In this document: in pieces, positions 17,038 through 25,532 of the stretch | How the letters are laid out: each line of letters begins with the position of its first letter | Position numbering within the stretch: the first letter of the stretch is position 1 | Origin: Streptomyces nigra | Lineage (GTDB): Bacteria > Actinomycetota > Actinomycetes > Streptomycetales > Streptomycetaceae | DNA: 64,000 nt | Direction: 5' to 3' | Assembly (NCBI RefSeq): GCF_003074055.1 | Contig: NZ_CP029043.1 | Coordinates: 248,001 to 312,000 of the forward strand | Made by a program: the position numbers and the translations under genes | The notes under the pieces: generated by a model | The model's database searches: none | Told to the model about the DNA's origin: nothing | What the model saw: only the letters and a program-made list of their open reading frames with translations

Positions 17038-18240
17038 TCACCGCTGCGCCAGTGATGACCCGCCGATGGGGCCTTCCGGAAGGTGGTAGGCGGCGAGTGC
17101 GGCGATGTCGTCGTCGAGGTGCCCGTCGGAGTAGCTGACCAGGTCCTGGTGGAGACGGTCCAGGAGGTCGGAGGGAGGGAGCGACGTCCACGACCGGATG
17201 CGCTCGTGCAGCGGATAGAAGTCGCCGTCCGCATCGCGGGTCTCGGTCACACCGTCGGTGTAGAGGAGGAGCAGGTCACCGGGACGGAAGGGCACCACGT
17301 CCACGCAGTACTCGATGCCCAGCAGGACACCGAGGTTGAGGGGCAGGCCCGGGTCGGACGGATGCAGTTCGGTGACGCCGTCAGGGCTCAGCCGTAAAGG
17401 GGGCGGGTGGCCACAGTTGACGAGGCGGACCACCGAGGCCTGGTCGGGCACCTCCGCGAAGACCGCCGTGACGAAGCGCTCCGCCATGTCGCTGCCCGGC
17501 AACTGCGCGGCCCGGCGGCTCATGCTGCGCTCGACGCGGTGGGCGACGGCGGCCAGGTCGGGTTCTTCATAGGCGGCCTCGCGGAAGGCGCCGAGCATCG
17601 TCGCGGCCGTCTCCACGGCGCGCAGCCCCTTGCCTCGTACGTCGCCGATGAGCAGGCGGACCCCGTGGGTGGTGGCGACCGCCTCGTACAGGTCACCGCC
17701 GATGCGTGCCTCCGCGGCGGCGGAGAGGTAGAGGGCCTCCATCGAGACCCGGCCCAGTCGGCGAGGCACGGGGCGCAGCAGGACACGCTGTGCCGTCTCG
17801 GCCACCGAGCGCAGCGTGGCGAGTGTGCGTTCGCGGTGGATCCGGTGCGCGGCCAGGATCGCGCCGAGCACGCCGAGGAGGGCGGTACAGACGTAGGCGC
17901 CGACGTAGTTGCGGTCCCACAGCTGGCCCACCATGCGCCCGGCGCAGCAGGGGGTGCCGGCCAGCACGCCTTCCAGTACGACGGCGAACACGGTGACGGC
18001 CAGGACCATGGCAGGGCCGTGCGCGTAGGCGGCGACCACGGGCAGGGCGATGAGCAGGAAGCTCACCGGCCACTGCACCGGTGTGATGGGCTCGAGGGCC
18101 AGGACACCGGCCACGTAGAAGGCCGGGAGCCAGCGCATCCACGCCGACGGCGTGGGGAGGCGCGGGGTACCGCCGTCCGGCTGTGGTCCACGGCGACCGT
18201 TGACGCCGACGCCGTTATGTCGGCCCGGTCGCCTCACCAC
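17038..18240 (-). CDS. Membrane-bound PP2C/SpoIIE-family serine phosphatase
   Basis: The 400-residue protein has an N-terminal region with about four transmembrane helices (residues ~35-135) and a C-terminal SpoIIE/RsbU-type PP2C domain. Metal-binding and core motifs are readable: GGDLYEAV, LIGDVRGKGL, VNCGHPPPL, LLLYTDGVTETRD and a final HLDDDIAALAAY. Such proteins dephosphorylate anti-anti-sigma factors in response to envelope or environmental signals. No kinase, anti-sigma or anti-anti-sigma gene is adjacent, so it probably acts in trans. The GTG start is the longest plausible; a later in-frame Met also precedes the first helix. Confidence 0.88.
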   Translation of the reverse strand: MVRRPGRHNGVGVNGRRGPQPDGGTPRLPTPSAWMRWLPAFYVAGVLALEPITPVQWPVSFLLIALPVVAAYAHGPAMVLAVTVFAVVLEGVLAGTPCCAGRMVGQLWDRNYVGAYVCTALLGVLGAILAAHRIHRERTLATLRSVAETAQRVLLRPVPRRLGRVSMEALYLSAAAEARIGGDLYEAVATTHGVRLLIGDVRGKGLRAVETAATMLGAFREAAYEEPDLAAVAHRVERSMSRRAAQLPGSDMAERFVTAVFAEVPDQASVVRLVNCGHPPPLRLSPDGVTELHPSDPGLPLNLGVLLGIEYCVDVVPFRPGDLLLLYTDGVTETRDADGDFYPLHERIRSWTSLPPSDLLDRLHQDLVSYSDGHLDDDIAALAAYHLPEGPIGGSSLAQR

Positions 18241-18359
18241 CGGTTCCGGTCCCGGGCCGACGTGCGCGTGCCGTGCATACGAACCCCTGTCGAAGACTGA
18301 TCACCATCATCGGGATCTTCATCGTAGTGGTCCGATATTTCGGATATGGGATGAGAGCG

Positions 18360-18743
18360 TCAGGGGGTTGTCGCGGCTCGTTCGGCCTCGCTGCGCAGAA
18401 CGCAGAACTCGTTGCCTTCCGGGTCGGCGAGGACGGCCCAGCCGGAACCGTCGGGGTTCCGGAGGTCGGCGACCAGCGTGGCACCGAGGCCCAGGAGCCG
18501 TTCCACCTCCTCCTCGCGCGAGGTGTCGGGGCGCAGACACAGGTGGATGCGGTTCTTGACCGTCTTGGGCTCGGGGACCTGGTTGAAGTAGAGCGCGGGG
18601 CCTTCCGCCAGCACCACCTGGGTCTCCGGGTCGCCCGGTGCGGTCTCCGGATGCAGCGGACGGCACGTCACCCGGCTCCAGAAGGTCGCCAGTTCATAGG
18701 CGTCCGCACAGTCGATCGCCACGTTCTGCAATATCGAGGCCAT
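18360..18743 (-). CDS. VOC-family (glyoxalase/bleomycin-resistance fold) protein
   Basis: The 127-residue protein has a paired beta-alpha-beta-beta-beta fold: an N-terminal half starting ILQNVAIDCADAYELATFWS and a C-terminal half ending WAVLADPEGNEFCVLRSE. The latter is the hallmark DPEGNEFC motif of the VOC family subgroup found throughout actinomycetes. A single domain of this size would act as a homodimer. No partner gene indicates a substrate. Confidence 0.9.
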   Translation of the reverse strand: MASILQNVAIDCADAYELATFWSRVTCRPLHPETAPGDPETQVVLAEGPALYFNQVPEPKTVKNRIHLCLRPDTSREEEVERLLGLGATLVADLRNPDGSGWAVLADPEGNEFCVLRSEAERAATTP

Positions 18744-18799
18744 GTGCGCGAGCCTTCCGGATGTGGGCGCCGGACGCCACCGACTTGATCGGCGGCGCG

Positions 18800-18930
18800 G
18801 TGTCGTGGCCGACGGCCGGACGGGAGGTCCGGCCGATGGTGTCGTGACTACCGGCCGACGGCGGGATGGGAGGTCCCGCCGATGGTGTCGTGACTACCGG
18901 CCGACGGCCGGACGGGAGGTCCGGCCGTGG
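18800..18930. repeat. 46-bp tandem repeat with stem-loops
   Basis: Three units, two of them 46 bp apart (GACTACC at 18846 and 18892) and one slightly shorter at the left, cover the 3' end of the following relic gene and the space after it. Each unit contains an 8-bp stem: GGCCGGAC-GGGAG-GTCCGGCC in units 1 and 3, and GGCGGGAT-GGGAG-GTCCCGCC in unit 2. The change C to G on one side is matched by G to C on the other. The stop codon of the relic lies inside the last unit. Confidence 0.75.
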
Positions 18931-20016
18931 AGCGCTGCCGCCGACGCGGCCAGTAGGCGGTGCAGGACGGGGACCGGGATGGACGGGTTGGTGATCGCCT
19001 CGTGGGCCGTGTCACGGTCGTGCAGGAGCGCGGACAGGACCCGGGCCGGGAGCCGCGGACTGCGCACGGCGGCCGCGCGGACGTGATGAGCCGGGTCGTT
19101 CAGCAGCCGCACCGCGTCGGCCGGAGCCAACCTGGGGTCCTCGCCGGCCCGGTGCCGCACCTCGGCTTCCGGATCGCGGGCGAGGCGTGCGACGTCGGCG
19201 GGCGTGGACTGCGGATCGTCCAGCGCCAGCCGCCGCATCCGCCCGTCCGGGGCCTCGGCGTGGCGCAGCAGGCCGGAGCGCGGGAAGTTGGGGTGGTTGC
19301 GGGGGCGGCCGGGATGGCTGAAGCTGCCTCCCACCAGCGCCACACCTCCAGCAGCATCGCGGCCGGTGCGTCGTCGCAGGATTCGGCGAGGAACAACTGG
19401 ACCACACGGTCCTCGTCCCCGGCCAGCCGCTCCACGACGTCCGGTGGGAGGTGCCGGGCCCGGGCCACGCTGCGGCGGATGAGGGGATGGGACGAGGCGG
19501 CAAGGCGGCGCATAGCCTCGGCGTCACCGTGCAGGCGCTCCACCCAGGGCAGGGGGTACGACCTCGATCCCGGGTCGGAGTCGTGGAGAACGGCGGCCCG
19601 CTGCTCTTCGGTGAGGTCGGGGCGCAGCACGACCACCGCGCGGATGTCGTCGCAGGGGTCCTGCGCCAGAACGGCGACGTTCTGCGCGCCGAGCGTGGGG
19701 TTGGCGGCCAGTGCCCGGCGCACCGCCGGGTCCGCGTCCCGGACCAGCTCCGCCTCCAGCTCGGGCGCCAGGCTGCACTGTTCGAGCGCGCGCCGGGGTG
19801 CGGGGAGGAGGGTGAGGACTTCGCGCGGGATCGGGACGGCGATGTGATGGGCGAGCAGCGCGGGCGGCGCGCACCGTGTCGTCGGCGTCGACCAGCAGCC
19901 GCTCCCGCGGAAGCGCGGGCAGATCGTCCCACCGGGCGCAGGCGGCTTGAGCCGACCCGGTCGGCCGTGGTCGAGAACCGTAGCGTCCGGGCTTCGGCGT
20001 CCCAGCTGTAGACCAT
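18894..20016 (-). pseudogene. Leucine-rich-variant/HEAT-like repeat protein, frameshifted
   Basis: A repeat protein is spread over several frames. It begins MVYSWDAEARTLRFSTTADR at 20016 and passes near 19955 to a frame reading RWDDLPALPRERLLVDADDT. Near 19865 it passes to ALLAHHIAVPIPREVLTLL, which holds the bulk of the repeats. Near 19345 it passes to the last frame (NHPNFPRSGLLRHAEAPDGR) and ends HGRTSRPAVGR. The repeats are ~24 residues with an L-x-x-DPxxxVRxxxAxxP pattern typical of LRV/HEAT-like scaffolds. At least three single-base shifts are needed, so it is either a pseudogene or badly sequenced. Partners unknown. Confidence 0.65.
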
Positions 20017-20195
20017 GGTGGTCAGGTGCGGGTGGCCGCTGCGCTTGACGGTGGCGAGAGCGCCGAATCGCTCTTGCCGAACAGGTTTCGCAGAGGGCTT
20101 CGTCGGACAGGGCTCGGGGTGCTGGTCGTTGCGTCAAGACGTGGTCAACGTCCGTGATGGCGCGGGCATTTCGCGGACGGGAGTCGCGGACCGTC

Positions 20196-20702
20196 TCAGA
20201 GCGCCGAGCAGCCGAGTCCCTCCGGTACCTCGCCGAGCAAGGGCTCGGCGCCGCCGGGTGGGAACGACGTGCGCAAGGTGAAGGCGTACGGCGTCGGGCC
20301 GTGGGTGCGCAGGTGCAGCAGCCGGGTCTCGGCTTCGGCGACGGTCGGGCGGTGTCCCTCCGGCACCCACCACAGCGTGGTCATGGCCTCCTCGACGCGC
20401 TCGAACCACTCGCGCCGACGGCTGAGCATCTCCCGGTGGCGGCCCTGGTACATGAAGGCGGTCAGCGCGTCCGTGTCCCGCCACACCGACATGTTGATGA
20501 TGAGCCACGGGTCGCCGAAGACAGGGATGGCCGTCGCGTCGCCCTCCTCGTCCTGCAGCCGCCACACGAACCCGTCGGCGTCGTCGGCGTCGGCGTTGAC
20601 CGGGTCGAGGTTGTCGACGAAGTCCTTCAGCAGGGGGGTGTCCAGAGGCGCTTTGAGTCGGGCTATGTTCACCTGGGCGAGTTCGTGCGCGGTGTCGGTC
20701 AT
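20196..20702 (-). CDS. DUF3291-family protein
   Basis: The 168-residue protein starts MTDTAHELAQVNIARLKAPL and contains WWVPEGHRPTVAEAETRL followed by HGPTPYAFTLRTSFPP, the conserved C-terminal pattern of DUF3291 proteins (dimeric alpha+beta-barrel-like fold, often with an antibiotic-monooxygenase-like shape). A paralogue lies at 36561. Function is unknown; the fold suggests a small-molecule-binding or monooxygenase-type role. Confidence 0.88.
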   Translation of the reverse strand: MTDTAHELAQVNIARLKAPLDTPLLKDFVDNLDPVNADADDADGFVWRLQDEEGDATAIPVFGDPWLIINMSVWRDTDALTAFMYQGRHREMLSRRREWFERVEEAMTTLWWVPEGHRPTVAEAETRLLHLRTHGPTPYAFTLRTSFPPGGAEPLLGEVPEGLGCSAL

Positions 20703-20789
20703 GGATCGGACGTTAGGCCGGGATCCGTGCGACCAGGTACCCCTGTCTCAGCAACTGGGCATGTGGAGCCGCGAGTTCAGGGCACCTGC

Positions 20790-21356
20790 TCAGCGCCTCG
20801 TCTGGTATCGCGTCATGACCACGCCCCCGGGGAACGTCCGCGTGTCCAGCATGTCCAGGTTCACCCAGCCGTCCAGTGCGGTGAAGAACGGTGTGCCGCC
20901 GCCCACCAGGACCGGGTGGGTCGCGACCACGTACTCGTCGATGAGGCCGGCGCGCATGGCCGCCGCGGCGAGCGTGGCGCCGCCGATGTGCATGGGGCCG
21001 CCGTCCTCGGCCTTGAGCCGGGTGATCTCGGCGACGGCGTCGCCGTTGACCAGGCGGGCGTTCCAGTCGACCTTGTCGATCGTCGAGGAGAACACCACCT
21101 TCGGCGTGTCCCGCCAGGTCCGTGCGAACTCCTGCTCCGCCGGGGTGGCGTCGGGTCGCTGGTCGCCGGTCGGCCAGTAGGAGCTCATCGTCTCCCACAG
21201 CTTGCGCCCGTACAGCGCCAGCTCACACGTCTGCTCGAGGTCGAGCCACCACTGGAACAGCTCCTCGCTCGGCGGACCGCTCCAGCCGATGTCGTCGCCG
21301 GCCGCGGCGATGTAGCCGTCCAGGGACTGGTTCATGCCGTAGATGAGCTTCCGCAT
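20790..21356 (-). CDS. Dihydrofolate reductase-family (RibD C-terminal-like) protein
   Basis: Starting at MRKLIYGMNQSLDGYI, the protein is 188 residues. The SLDGYIA motif, the LALYGRKLWETM helix and MHIGGATLAAAAMRAGLIDEY identify the RibD_C/DHFR-like reductase superfamily. These are NADPH-binding reductases of mostly unknown substrate, common as lone genes in actinomycetes. GGAGGGAAGG lies upstream of the chosen ATG. Confidence 0.9.
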   Translation of the reverse strand: MRKLIYGMNQSLDGYIAAAGDDIGWSGPPSEELFQWWLDLEQTCELALYGRKLWETMSSYWPTGDQRPDATPAEQEFARTWRDTPKVVFSSTIDKVDWNARLVNGDAVAEITRLKAEDGGPMHIGGATLAAAAMRAGLIDEYVVATHPVLVGGGTPFFTALDGWVNLDMLDTRTFPGGVVMTRYQTRR

Positions 21357-21788
21357 GGCGCAGCCTTCCCTCCGTGGGTGTCCGACAGTGAGACCCGCGC
21401 GGCGCGGGAAACTCATCGGTGCGCGAGCGCGATCCGTACGCGCGGTCGTCCCGGTTCTGATGCCCGTTCCCGAGAGTCAGCGTGATGGACGCCGTCGACC
21501 CCGGCAAGCCGCCCGATCGCGCGACGATCATCACCGGGACGACCTGCGAATGGACCAATGGGAGGGTCCCGAAATGGCCCAGATCTCTGGGCCGCCCCGG
21601 TCGTAGGGTCGGAGACGTGATCGCCCCGGGCATCTGCCTGTCGTGCCGTATACGCCGCCGTATGCGATAACGGGGTGGGCGGGTGCCGGGAGCGGTCGCG
21701 GCGGGCGAACCGGCTTCCCACGGGATCGCCCGCGTCATCAGGTGCGACGTCCGCTCCCCTGCCTCCCTCCCGACTTCGAGGACCCCTC
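21357..21788. other. Intergenic region between divergent DHFR-like and oxidoreductase genes
   Basis: No convincing gene is present in these ~430 bp. The divergent promoters of the two flanking genes must lie here. GCCGTATACG followed by GCCGTATGCG near 21641-21667 is a small repeated motif. I cannot assign an operator or an RNA. Confidence 0.4.
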
Positions 21789-22709
21789 ATGCAAGCCATC
21801 ACCGTCCAAGACCGTGACGCCGGTGTCGGTGGCCTCGCCCTCTCCGAGGTGGCCCGTCCGCACGCCGCTGAGAACGACGTGATCGTCGAGGTGCACGCCG
21901 CCGGGTTCACCCCGGGTGAGCTGGACTGGCCCAGCACCTGGACGGACCGGGCCGGTCGTGACCGCGCCCCGAGCGTGCCCGGGCACGAGTTGTCCGGGGT
22001 GGTCACCGAGCTCGGCTGCGGCACCACCGGACTGACCGTCGGCCAGCGTGTCTTCGGTCTGACCGACTGGGCCCGCAACGGGACGCTGGCCCAGTACACG
22101 GCTGTCGAGGCGCGCAATCTCGCCCCGCTTCCCGCCGACGTCGACCACGTCACGGCCGCCGCGCTGCCGATTTCCGGGCTCACCGCCTACCAGGCCCTGT
22201 TCGACCATGCGCACCTGACCGTCGGGCAGACGGTGCTCATCCACGGCGCGGCGGGCGGCGTCGGCTCCCTCGCCGTCCAGCTGGCGCGCGAGGCCGGCGC
22301 GCGGGTGATCGGCACGGGCCGCGCGGCCGACCGTCAGACCGCCCATGACCTGGGCGCGGAGGAGTTCGTGGACCTCGGAGCCGAGAAGCTGGAGGAGGTC
22401 GGCCAGGTCGACGTCGTCCTCGATGTCATCGGCGGCGAGATCCTCGAACGCTCCGCCGCCGTCGTCCGTCCGGGTGGCACCCTGGTCACCATCGCCGAAC
22501 CGGTCACCGTCCACCCCCGTGGCGGACGCGGCGTCTTCTTCGTCGTCGAGCCCGACCGGGCCCGTCTGGCCGACCTCGCGCAGCGGGTCCGGGACGGCCG
22601 GCTCAAGCCGATCGTCGGCGCCGTCCGCCCGCTCGCGGAAGCGGCCGCCGCGTTCGCGCCCGGCAAGCGCGTGCACGGCAAGACGATCATCCGCGTGGCG
22701 GGGAGCTGA
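21789..22709 (+). CDS. NADP-dependent MDR oxidoreductase (quinone reductase type)
   Basis: The 306-residue protein has the GroES-like N-terminal domain (PGHELSGVVTELG) and a Rossmann domain with the quinone-reductase fingerprint HGAAGGVGSLAVQLAREAGA (about residues 152-171). No catalytic or structural zinc cysteines are present, which puts it in the zinc-independent QOR-like branch. A homologous but broken gene lies at 24145. It likely reduces quinones or enones with NADPH; the substrate is unknown. Confidence 0.92.
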   Translation: MQAITVQDRDAGVGGLALSEVARPHAAENDVIVEVHAAGFTPGELDWPSTWTDRAGRDRAPSVPGHELSGVVTELGCGTTGLTVGQRVFGLTDWARNGTLAQYTAVEARNLAPLPADVDHVTAAALPISGLTAYQALFDHAHLTVGQTVLIHGAAGGVGSLAVQLAREAGARVIGTGRAADRQTAHDLGAEEFVDLGAEKLEEVGQVDVVLDVIGGEILERSAAVVRPGGTLVTIAEPVTVHPRGGRGVFFVVEPDRARLADLAQRVRDGRLKPIVGAVRPLAEAAAAFAPGKRVHGKTIIRVAGS

Positions 22710-22769
22710 GCCGACAGTCCGCCAAAAATGGGCGGGTGGACATCACGGCGCGGTGCTACCGTCTGCGGC

Positions 22770-22820
22770 ATGAAGCGCGCTGCCATGACGACGACGCCGG
22801 AGAGTGTCCCGGCGCGCTGA
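22770..22820 (+). CDS. Thr-rich leader peptide of ThrRS gene
   Basis: Sixteen codons read MKRAAMTTTPESVPAR and stop. Three consecutive ACG threonine codons sit in the middle, followed directly by overlapping hairpins and then a threonyl-tRNA synthetase gene. That is the layout of ribosome-mediated attenuation. TGGACA (22737) and TACCGT (22757) could be a weak promoter starting transcription at or beside the ATG, which would make the leader leaderless, as is common in Streptomyces. A second in-frame ATG (MTTTPESVPAR) is possible. The role is inferred from position and Thr codons. Confidence 0.65.
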   Translation: MKRAAMTTTPESVPAR

Positions 22821-22834
22821 CAGACGACCTGATC

Positions 22835-22889
22835 CGCAGCCCCGGGGCAAGTGCCCCGGGGCTGCGTCGTGGCCCGGTCCACTTGCCCC
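22835..22889 (+). promoter_or_regulatory. Attenuator: mutually exclusive hairpins before ThrRS gene
   Basis: CGCAGCCCCGGGGCA (22835) pairs perfectly with TGCCCCGGGGCTGCG (ending 22866) to form a terminator-like stem. Its inner part GGGGCAAGTG (22844-22853) is also the exact complement of CACTTGCCCC (22880-22889), so a second 10-bp stem excludes the first. The second stem ends just before the AGGGAG ribosome-binding site. Switching by a ribosome stalled on the Thr codons of the leader is the natural reading; which state is 'on' cannot be decided by eye. Confidence 0.65.
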
Positions 22890-22910
22890 GCCACCAGCAG
22901 GGAGACCGTG

Positions 22911-24143
22911 ATGACCACCGTGCAGGACCACCGCAGACTCGGCCGTGAACTCGGACTGTTCGACACCGATCCGCTGATCGGGGCCGGTCTGCCGTACTGG
23001 CTCCCCGACGGGGCGGCCGTGCGGCACACCCTGGAGGAGTACATCCGTACCGCCGAGCGGCAGGCCGGCTATCAGCACGTGTACTCGCCCGTGCTCGGCA
23101 AACGGGAGTTGTACGAGATCTCGGGGCACTGGGCCCACTACAGCGACGACATGTTCCCGCCGATGGACCTCGGCGGTGAGCAGGTCGTCCTGCGGCCGAG
23201 TCTGTGCCCTCATCACGCGGTGATCTACCGCTCCCGCTCCCACAGCTACCGTGAACTACCGCTGCGGATCGCCGAGTTGGGCGGTATGTACCGCTCCGAA
23301 CTCTCCGGTGTGCTGGGCGGGCTGACCCGGGTACGGTCCATCCAGCTCAACGACGCGCACATCTTCTGCACCCTGGACCGGGTCGCCGAGGAGGCGCAGG
23401 CCGCGCTGGAGGTGATCCGCCGCGCCTACGAGGCGCTCGGCATCACCCCGACCCGCTACCGGCTGTCCCTCCCGGGCCCGGGCGGCAAGTACGTCGCCGC
23501 GCCGGAGAAGTGGCAGCGCTCCATCGCCCTGCTGATCCACGTCCTGGAGAGCAGCGGCCTGCCCTGTGAAGCGGCCGAGGGAGAGGCCGCGTTCTACGGC
23601 CCGAAGATCGACGTCCAGGTCACCGACGGAGTCGGCCGTGAATCCACCCTGTCCACCGTCCAGGTCGACTTCCACCAGCCCGAACAGTTCGATCTGCACT
23701 ACATCGGGGCGGACGGCGCCAAGCACCGTCCGGTCATGGTCCACCGCAGCATCATCGGCAGTGTGGAGCGTGCCGTCGCCCATCTCATCGAACAGCACCA
23801 AGGCGCCTTCCCCGCCTGGCTCGCCCCCACCCAACTGGTGATCCTGCCGATCTCCGACGCCGAAGTCCCGAACGCCGCGTCCCTCGCCCGGCGTTGCGGC
23901 GATCTGGGGCTGCGGGCCCGGATCGAGGGCCCGGACCGGGGCAGCCTCGGCGCCCGCATTCGCGCGGCGCGCCTGGTTCCGTACCAGGCTGTCATCGGTG
24001 CCAGGGAGGCCGCCGACGACCGCGTGGCGCTGCGGCTGCGCGACGGGCGCCGGCTCGACCCACTACCGGTCGATGACGTGATCGGGCGGATCGGCGCTCT
24101 CGTCGGGGCGCAGAGCACCGAGCTGTGGGGGGCCGACTCGTAG
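22911..24143 (+). CDS. Compact threonyl-tRNA synthetase lacking the editing domain
   Basis: The ATG after AGGGAG gives 410 residues, against about 640-660 for a full-length ThrRS. The N-terminal TGS and editing domains are absent. The class II catalytic core (residues ~20-300) and the anticodon-binding domain (~300-400, LVILPISDAEVPNAASLARR) are complete. The catalytic zinc ligands are all present as Cys99 (LCPHH), His150 (NDAHIFC) and His278 (VMVHRSIIG), with spacing like that of the E. coli enzyme; motif 2 is MYRSELSGVL. Such second copies can serve as stress-induced or antibiotic-tolerant (for example borrelidin-insensitive) synthetases. The Thr leader upstream suggests induction when Thr-tRNA is short. 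It would need help to clear Ser-tRNAThr. Confidence 0.88.
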   Translation: MTTVQDHRRLGRELGLFDTDPLIGAGLPYWLPDGAAVRHTLEEYIRTAERQAGYQHVYSPVLGKRELYEISGHWAHYSDDMFPPMDLGGEQVVLRPSLCPHHAVIYRSRSHSYRELPLRIAELGGMYRSELSGVLGGLTRVRSIQLNDAHIFCTLDRVAEEAQAALEVIRRAYEALGITPTRYRLSLPGPGGKYVAAPEKWQRSIALLIHVLESSGLPCEAAEGEAAFYGPKIDVQVTDGVGRESTLSTVQVDFHQPEQFDLHYIGADGAKHRPVMVHRSIIGSVERAVAHLIEQHQGAFPAWLAPTQLVILPISDAEVPNAASLARRCGDLGLRARIEGPDRGSLGARIRAARLVPYQAVIGAREAADDRVALRLRDGRRLDPLPVDDVIGRIGALVGAQSTELWGADS

Positions 24144-24144
24144 G

Positions 24145-24866
24145 TCAGAGATCGATGACGATCTTGCCCTGCACATGCCGGCCGGCCTGGAGTTCGGCCG
24201 CGCGGCGGATCTCATCGATCGGGAAGGTCGCCGCGATCGGCACCCGCAGTCGGCCCGCGGCGACCAGACCGGCGATCTCCTCCAGGGCACCGGGCGCGGC
24301 GTTCGCACCGTTGGCCGCCGTCACACCGTCGACCTGCGCGGCGATGGTGCAGATACGGCTGTCGGGGACGCCGATTTCCCTGGCGACCCGCACCGTCTCC
24401 ACACCGTGCAGATCGAGCACGGCGGTGGCGCCGCCGGGAGCGAGCGCCCGGACCCGGTCGGCCAGGCCCTCGCCGTGGACGACCGGCTCGGCTCCGAGCA
24501 CGCGGAGACAGTCGGCCGACGTGGCCGATCCCGTGCCGATCACGCGCGCGCCTGCGATCCGGGCCAACTGGACGGCGAACACCCCGACTCCTCCCGCGGC
24601 ACCGCCGATCAGCACGGTGTCGTCCGGGCCGGGGTCGATCGCGGCGAGGGCGGCCGACGCCATGCGGCCTGCGATCGTGAGGGTGGCGGCGGTGCGGTCG
24701 TCGACGCCGTCAGGTGTGCGGTGGACCTCGTCCGCCGCGGTCTTCCCCGTCGAGTCGACCACACAAAGCCGGCGACCGCGCGCAACAGGGCTCCACCGAA
24801 CACCCGGTCTCCGGGCGCGAATTCCGTGAGCCCGTCACCGACCTGGTCGTGCGGGCGCCCGCACAC
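24145..24866 (-). pseudogene. 5'-truncated, frameshifted quinone oxidoreductase
   Basis: The Rossmann and C-terminal part is intact (LIGGAAGGVGVFAVQLARIAGA to HVQGKIVIDL). Upstream of VVDSTGKTAADEV the coding moves to another frame (VGDGLTEFAPGDRVFGGALL), and nothing of the first ~60 residues of the family remains. It abuts the truncated tetR on the opposite strand, as if a deletion removed the shared promoter and both 5' ends. It resembles the intact gene at 21789 in family but is not a copy of it. Confidence 0.75.
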
Positions 24867-25414
24867 CGCGAGCGGACGCCGCCCGCCACGGCGAGCAGTT
24901 GCTCGCCGTGGCGACCCGCGTCTTCATGGCGGCTGACACCGAGCCGTCGATGCGCGCGATCGCCGCCGAGGCCGGGGTCGGCATCGCCACGCTCTACCGG
25001 CACTTCCCGACCCGCGAGTGACTGGTCGACGCGGTCTACCAGGACCAGGTCATACGGCTGACCAGCGGCGCCCGCGACCTGCTCGGCGAGCTTCCCCCGA
25101 CTGCGGCGATGCGGCGCTGGATGGATCTGTTCGGGGAGTGGATCGCCACCAAGAACGGCATGCTCGACACCCTGCTCGCCATGATCGAAGCCGGGGAGAT
25201 CGCCCACGCCCGGACCCGCACCGAGCTGCTGACGGCCATCACCGCCATCCTCGACGCCGGCCGCGCGGCGGGCGACTTCCGCTCGGACGTCACCGCCGAG
25301 GACATCGCCGCCTCACTCATCGGCATTTTCACTGTGGCGCCGCCGTCCGGACAGCACGCCAGGGCCGCCCGCCTGCTGGACCTCCTGGTGGACGGGCTAC
25401 GGCCCGTCCGCTGA
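24862..25414 (+). pseudogene. Truncated tetR with in-frame stop
   Basis: The reading ADAARHGEQLLAVATRVF leads into a TetR helix-turn-helix (MRAIAAEAGVGIATLYRHFP). An in-frame TGA then replaces a codon at 25018 (FPTRE-stop-LVDAVYQ). The rest of the regulator continues to a normal stop. No start codon remains upstream because the 5' end was lost together with that of the opposed qor. Originally it probably repressed that divergent oxidoreductase. Confidence 0.8.
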
Positions 25415-25430
25415 GCCGGGCACACGAGCG

Positions 25431-25461
25431 CCCATCACCGCGACCCCTTCGCGGTGATGGG
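25431..25461. terminator. Perfect 13-bp hairpin terminator
   Basis: CCCATCACCGCGA pairs with TCGCGGTGATGGG around CCCCT, 16 bp after the stop of the tetR relic. Confidence 0.8.
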
Positions 25462-25532
25462 CAGGGTTGAGATGCCTGGCCCCCCAAGTGCACCTCAGAT
25501 GACGGTGTCCGGCTCAAACGACGGTGTCCGGC

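Noticed and set aside
18800..18930. CRISPR-like array
   Set aside because: The units are contiguous and nearly identical with no unique spacers, and no cas genes are present.
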